NCBI RefSeq assembly: GCF_932526225.1
Contig: NC_064048.1
Location: forward strand, 3,299,597 to 3,363,596
Reading direction: 5' to 3'
Length of the DNA stretch: 64,000 nucleotides
Source of the DNA: Nematostella vectensis
Taxonomy: Eukaryota > Cnidaria > Anthozoa > Actiniaria > Edwardsiidae
The notes under the pieces were generated by a model. That model had not been told where the DNA came from. It was given only the letters and a program-made list of their open reading frames with translations, and ran no database searches. The translations under genes and the position numbers were made by a program. Of the stretch, positions 60,801 to 64,000 are shown piece after piece (position 1 is the stretch's first letter; each line of letters opens with the position of its first letter).

Positions 60801-63730
60801 AGCTGCTCCCGCAATTTCTTGATTCGCAACTCCTGGTTTTCCAGAAGACTTGTTTTCTTGGTCATAAGAGTGGTAAGCTTAGTAAGCAAAGCCCGATCAT
60901 CTTCCAAGAGCTTTCTGTAGTAATGGAATGGAATCAAATGCTAGGATTAGAAAAGGGTAAAGATCAACAAAATACTCAATCAAAAAAGAAACACTCAAAA
61001 AAGGCAAGAGCACCGAAGTGATAATGGTATCACAGTTAGATAAAGACGAGACGAGACGAGACGAGACGAGACGAGACGAGACGAGACGAGACGAGACGAG
61101 ACGAGACGAGACGAGACGAGACGAGACGAGACGAGACGAGACGAGACGAGACGAGACGAGACGAGACGAGACGAGACGAGACGAGACGAGACGAGACGAG
61201 ACGAGACAAGACAAGACAAGACAAGGAAAGAAAAGAAAAGGAAAGGAATGAGGCTTGAGGAGTGTATGTATATGGTGTGCTTATGTGCATAAGGCTGCAA
61301 GAGTAAAGAGGCGCAAGCCTTTCATAGTACTATTGTAGAATGTGTAAAAAATCTGGCCCCTACATATTACTTGATAAGGACATTGAGCCAGATCCTGTAT
61401 TTGGGGACGTAGAAGAACCACTGGGGATGCTGTTCCGTGGAACCATCTTCAGTGCCTCTGCTTACACACAAACCCATACTCAATATTGTAAACTCCATAC
61501 TCCAGCAGTCCAGCAAGGTCTGTTCCAAGTGGAGTACTTAAAGTGCATTTACTTAACTTAAACATACCTATGTTTTTCAAGGTTCTGTTCAGAATTCTGG
61601 GCTTTCTCCCTCAGCTTTGCCATGGCGCTGCTCTCCTCCCTCTCATCAGCCCTCTCATCGGCTGTTCCTTCACTAGATAATGGCTCCCCTAGGGGTGTAA
61701 GAAATTACACATATCACGAGCACTACAACTGTTGGCAGTCATTCTTGATGCCACCAACCTCATCACCATTATAACATGCTAAACATGTAGAACTATAGTG
61801 TAAATTAGTTGTACATTGTAGTTAGGGAACAAATTGAAAATAACTAAAAAGACGGCAGATTAGGTAAGATTACTTATATTTAATTTATGTGAAATAGTAA
61901 ATGTTTGCTTTGGCGCCTAATTTGATTTCATTTCATTACTTGATCTAATGGGGCGTTATTCAAAGTCAAAGTATGGCAATTTGGCGAGCTGTTTACAAAT
62001 TGTTTTGTGTCTGGTTCAGTGTAAGCGTCTATCTGTAAGTTCCAAGAAATTGAACGATTGCTCAAGGTCAGAGGTATAGTGTGGCAATGAATTAAATGAT
62101 TTAATGGGGGCGTTTTTCAAGAGGGGGTGCTCATTGAAGTGGAGTGCTCGTTTCCATCCTTTAACATCAGTGTCAGACGAGATTCAACAAAGGACATGGA
62201 AGAAAGGCACTTTGTTATAATATTTATGCCTTAGATGAGGAGGGGGGCTCATTCAAGAACGAATATACAGTAAATGATTCACCACCAGATGGTGTACTTG
62301 CGAAAGCTAGCATAAGCAAGTCCGTTACAAAACAATCCAGGAGTTGAAAAGGGGAAAAACTACATAAACTAACTTTTTTATTATCGTCGTCGTCGTCGTC
62401 GTCGTCGTCGTCATCATCATCATCATCATCATCATCATTATTATTATTATTGTCATTACATACTGTACCTTTCTCTTGATTGACGTCTGTAAGAGGAAGT
62501 CTCCTTTTCCCTTCACGCTGAGCCAGTTGCTCTTTAAGCAGGCGGTACTCAGCTTTCCTATCCTCCGACAGGTGATTGAGTGCATCGGGTGTCTTGGGTA
62601 CGGCACTCATAGGCTCCTCCTCTTGTTTAGAACGAGTGTTAGCTTGCTTGGTATGGGAAATGGATTGCACCTTGGATTTCTGAAAGAAAAAGAACTCAAG
62701 GGTGTGACTTGGAATACACTTTTACTTGCTAACCTGAGGTACAATAAGCTTAAAGGTGCATTGTCGACAGTTTACTTCTGGAGGGCCAACAGTTACCTCA
62801 ACCGTTAAGAAACAAAAGAATCTATTAGAATCCGTGCTACTTAACAGGCCACCCGCTCTAAATTATCAATCACATCCTTAAAAGAAACGCCCAGTAGATA
62901 CGCTGCTTACACAATTTTCAAAATTTTCCGCATTTTCTTGAGATTTTTCCGAAGATTGTTACACAATAGTCTGGAATTAAACTGGTGACAATGCGGCTTT
63001 AAAATCTCTAAGCTAGGAATTGTAGAAAATTGTTGGAAAGAATGAAATGCTGTTTATCAATCACTAAGTTTTGAAAAGTATTTAAACACATACACATGTA
63101 TCATACAGTATCAACACATTTAGAAAAGAATTAGTTTTCGAAGTTTGGAATAGTCATGTAGTAACGCAGTGGTATAAAGGGGCATCACTTTTTAGAAGAA
63201 AAAAATACTAAAAAAACTGTACTAACCTCTACTGATTGTCGAGCTTGCTTGATCATCTGATCTAGGCTGCCAAAAAATCCCCACCCACTCCCCCCTGGGG
63301 GCTGTTGTTTGTAGGCTTCATCTTCATCAGAGTCATCAGAGTCTTGCCCAAGTTGTATTACCACTGGTTTATGGGTAGGCGGAGCATACATCATTGGCTG
63401 GGGTTGCTAGAATCAATCAAGATTTTTACACTTAAGGCACATATTCTACTATAATCATAGTGTAGTACCTCATTTCATACATTACATTCTTGATTAAACT
63501 CAAAGTGTCTTCATCGAGTTGTATTACCACTGGTTTATGGGTAGGAGGAGCTATTGCTATTTTGCCATTCAATCATATTCTCTGGTCTCATTAAAAAAAT
63601 GTACCTTTCTGCTTGTAGCTTTTGTGCTGTTTCTATTACTGCTATCTTTCTGCTTGTTATTTTGTGGTTTTAATGATGCTGTTGTTGTTGCTGGTTGAGA
63701 CGGTTGATCTGCAGTTTCACTATTTTCGTC
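48785..63730 (-). CDS. ZFC3H1: ZFC3H1-like zinc-finger/HAT-repeat protein of the nuclear exosome PAXT pathway, 17 exons (5' end outside window)
   Basis: ZFC3H1 bridges the MTR4 helicase and polyadenylated nuclear RNA for exosome decay. Exons (high to low): 63605-63730, 63227-63406, 62469-62679, 61568-61688, 60740-60914, 60244-60462, 59209-59909, 58195-58713, 57514-57745, 56120-56747, 54825-55129, 53465-54303, 52323-52617, 51497-51597, 50615-50726, 49360-49422, 48785-48913. They total 4956 nt: 1651 codons plus stop, all phases consistent. Landmarks: [15 protein letters not shown] and [12 protein letters not shown] (acidic motif); [20 protein letters not shown]; a coiled coil; [15 protein letters not shown]; the CX7CX4CX3H finger [18 protein letters not shown]; then HAT/TPR repeats, e.g. 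[45 protein letters not shown] and [18 protein letters not shown]. Human ZFC3H1 has about 1989 residues, so roughly the first 400-500 lie off the right edge. An extra Ser/Pro-rich repeat insert is in exon Z12. Confidence 0.95.
49430..49675. repeat. 46-bp repeat at the acceptor of ZFC3H1 exon Z16
   Basis: GGAATCAGTAACTGAGG-type units have GAATCA (or AATCA) at 49522, 49568, 49614 and 49660, i.e. 46 bp apart, with an earlier copy at 49435. Sense-strand units contain CCATTTACAG, the counterpart of the real acceptor CCATTTGTAG (complement of 49423-49432). Confidence 0.8.
50162..50365. mobile_element. MITE family C copy in a ZFC3H1 intron
   Basis: Starts GTGACGCGCGCTATCTTGGC, has TAAAGCTCATGTCAATCAGA inside and ends GTCAAGGTTGCCATGGTATC. 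Confidence 0.75.
51622..51664. repeat. (TA)n microsatellite 1
   Basis: About 21 TA dinucleotides after an A run, about 25 nt upstream (sense) of ZFC3H1 exon Z14. Confidence 0.95.
51803..51878. repeat. (TA)n microsatellite 2
   Basis: About 38 TA dinucleotides, ending exactly where MITE family B copy 3 begins. Confidence 0.95.
51879..52228. mobile_element. MITE family B, copy 3, left end replaced by (TA)n
   Basis: Shares the internal blocks and the right end (CCATTTTTTTTGCTCTGTCC) with the other copies. The left terminus is lost into the AT microsatellite at 51803-51878. In a ZFC3H1 intron. Confidence 0.78.
52751..53392. mobile_element. 640-bp element with about 130-bp inverted ends
   Basis: CACAGGCTTCCCACCCGGTC at the left faces GCGGGTGGGAAGCCTGTG at the right. 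The arms also share CAAATAATTATCTACGAGTT and TTAGTTGGGATGTAAATGTA with a few indels. The centre has no transposase-like frame. In the ZFC3H1 intron between exons Z12 and Z13. Confidence 0.87.
53465..54303 (-). CDS. ZFC3H1: ZFC3H1 exon Z12 with an in-frame 48-bp coding minisatellite
   Basis: 279 codons. The start ([17 protein letters not shown]) and end ([16 protein letters not shown], then GVYLWLGY) correspond to human sequence separated by only tens of residues. Between them lie about ten 16-residue units such as [16 protein letters not shown] (DNA about 53636-54110). The exon stays open because the unit is 48 bp. The insert is probably disordered and between HAT repeats. Confidence 0.9.
53636..54110. 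repeat. 48-bp coding minisatellite, about 10 units
   Basis: Plus-strand unit GATGGGGTCGTCACTTGGAT + GACAGATGGGGCCGACCCCT + GGTTGGAA. Substitutions between units are few, so it is young or homogenised. Confidence 0.95.
54385..54480 (+). mobile_element. tRNA-derived SINE-like fragment
   Basis: GTGTGGTAGGGCAGTTAACA resembles an A box and GATTTGATTCCCAGTGCC a B box, about 60 bp apart. A degenerate copy in a ZFC3H1 intron. Confidence 0.45.
55635..55745. repeat. Duplicated copies of the ZFC3H1 exon Z10 donor region
   Basis: Plus strand GTTAACATTGGACCTTGAAC + ATACCATTGAACATTG at about 55698 repeats the true junction ATTAACATTGGACCTTGAAC + TTACCATGGAACATTG at about 56096-56131. A second, poorer copy starts at about 55640. 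Confidence 0.8.
57807..57903. mobile_element. MITE family D, copy 2
   Basis: GGGCCCGGTTCCTAGAAAGC at the left and CTGCTTTCTAGGAGGTTAGC at the right give the same inverted-end signature as the copy at 15741. In a ZFC3H1 intron. Confidence 0.7.
58195..58713 (-). CDS. ZFC3H1: ZFC3H1 exon Z8 with the C3H zinc finger
   Basis: Starts [20 protein letters not shown], matching human SPYYRTKEKLPLSSVSYSN, then the CCCH finger (complement of about 58575-58630). The remaining part ([31 protein letters not shown]) matches the human segment after the finger. All four metal ligands are present. Confidence 0.95.
58786..58969. repeat. 184-bp palindrome (hairpin) with internal repeats
   Basis: GTTGTGGTTTGAAATGCTTC is complementary to GAAGCATTTCAAACCACAAC. 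The stem continues through GGTTTGAAATTGTTAAAACC. In the ZFC3H1 intron between Z7 and Z8. Confidence 0.9.
61043..61225. repeat. (GAGAC)n pentanucleotide microsatellite, about 32 units
   Basis: Pure ACGAG/GAGAC pentamers, then ACAAG variants, in the ZFC3H1 intron between Z4 and Z5. It opens frames on both strands (RRDET or SSRLV peptides) that are not genes. Confidence 0.97.
62377..62456. repeat. (GTC)n(ATC)n(ATT)n trinucleotide microsatellite
   Basis: Successive GTC, ATC and ATT triplet blocks, directly inside the intron about 12 nt past the ZFC3H1 exon Z3 donor (exon end 62469). Confidence 0.95.
62751..63002. mobile_element. MITE family A, copy 6 (diverged)
   Basis: Starts TAAAGGTGCATTGTCGACAG and ends TGGTGACAATGCGGCTTTAA; the interior is more diverged than the other copies. 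In the ZFC3H1 intron between exons Z2 and Z3. Confidence 0.82.
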
Positions 63731-63829
63731 CTGTGATAAAAGAAAATAGACTACTTAGGGTAGTACACTACAATCAAACAATAGAATGCGAAAATTACAA
63801 TCTTTATTAACATAAACATTTCTATGAGC

Positions 63830-63990
63830 TTCCTATTGCGTTCTGATGTGCACTGAAACGCACTTGCCACATTTGTTGGCTAGTGAAGTTCATAATAAAT
63901 CTCATAGCAAGTTTCAGATATAAATAAGGTACAATCTTTTTTATTAGCCACATAGCTTCCTAAAACTGTTAAGGTTGCCAAGGTTGTACA
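63830..63990. mobile_element. Diverged MITE family C copy
   Basis: TTGGCTAGTGAAGTTCATAA and TGTTAAGGTTGCCAAGGTTG match family C interior and end blocks; the rest is weak. Confidence 0.5.
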
Positions 63991-64000
63991 AATCTTAAAA

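Noticed and set aside
60897-61300. Open frames coding SSRLV or RRDET repeats
   Set aside because: Translations of the GAGAC pentanucleotide microsatellite on both strands.
62224-62468. Extension of ZFC3H1 exon Z3 into a poly-Asp tail
   Set aside because: This is read-through of the GTAC donor into the GTC/ATC microsatellite; the exon joins Z4 in phase instead.

Overview
The window looks like nuclear DNA of an anthozoan cnidarian, probably a sea anemone such as Nematostella. That is inference: the genes are metazoan, the introns are many and short, intron positions fit vertebrate-like proteins, the DNA is AT-rich, and there are many small inverted-repeat (MITE-like) elements. There is one 200-base assembly gap (24141-24340). 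All exon boundaries were read by eye from splice signals, phase continuity and remembered family sequence; no alignment was run.

Layout. (1) About 20-23282, minus strand: the N-terminal 698 residues of CEP290, the ciliary transition-zone coiled-coil protein, in 22 phase-consistent exons; the gene runs off the left edge. (2) 23283-23713: a 431-bp head-to-head promoter interval with five CCAAT/ATTGG boxes. (3) 23714-30505, plus strand: a parvin (ILK-PINCH-parvin adhesion complex); the start of its first CH domain is lost in the gap. (4) 31312-40321, plus strand: an undescribed-looking gene of about 1083 residues. It combines an N-terminal helical domain (possibly death-fold/DED-like), a TRADD-like N-terminal domain, and about ten near-identical 49-residue helical repeats. 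(5) 40322-48550: gene-poor DNA with a 60-bp satellite and a dead CR1/L2-like LINE split by a 1.2-kb foldback element. (6) 48785-63730, minus strand: ZFC3H1, the CX7CX4CX3H zinc-finger and HAT/TPR-repeat scaffold of the nuclear PAXT/exosome pathway; 17 exons encode 1651 residues up to the true stop, and the 5' end lies beyond the right edge.

The most unusual signal is not a gene. In all four genes, tandem arrays begin at splice junctions, and several contain copies of the junction itself. The clearest are a 5.3-kb, 22-bp array (about 240 units) grown from the donor of CEP290 exon 18, where nearly every unit repeats the CA|GTAAGT donor, and a 40-bp array of about 18 units grown from a parvin donor (CAG|GTATTGA). 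Smaller cases occur at CEP290 exon 21, ZFC3H1 exons Z10, Z16 and Z17 (the last includes the stop codon), and as arrays abutting CEP290 exons 10 and 17 and the TRADD-like exon. The window also holds at least five MITE-like families, three tRNA-derived SINE-like pieces, several foldback elements and many microsatellites.
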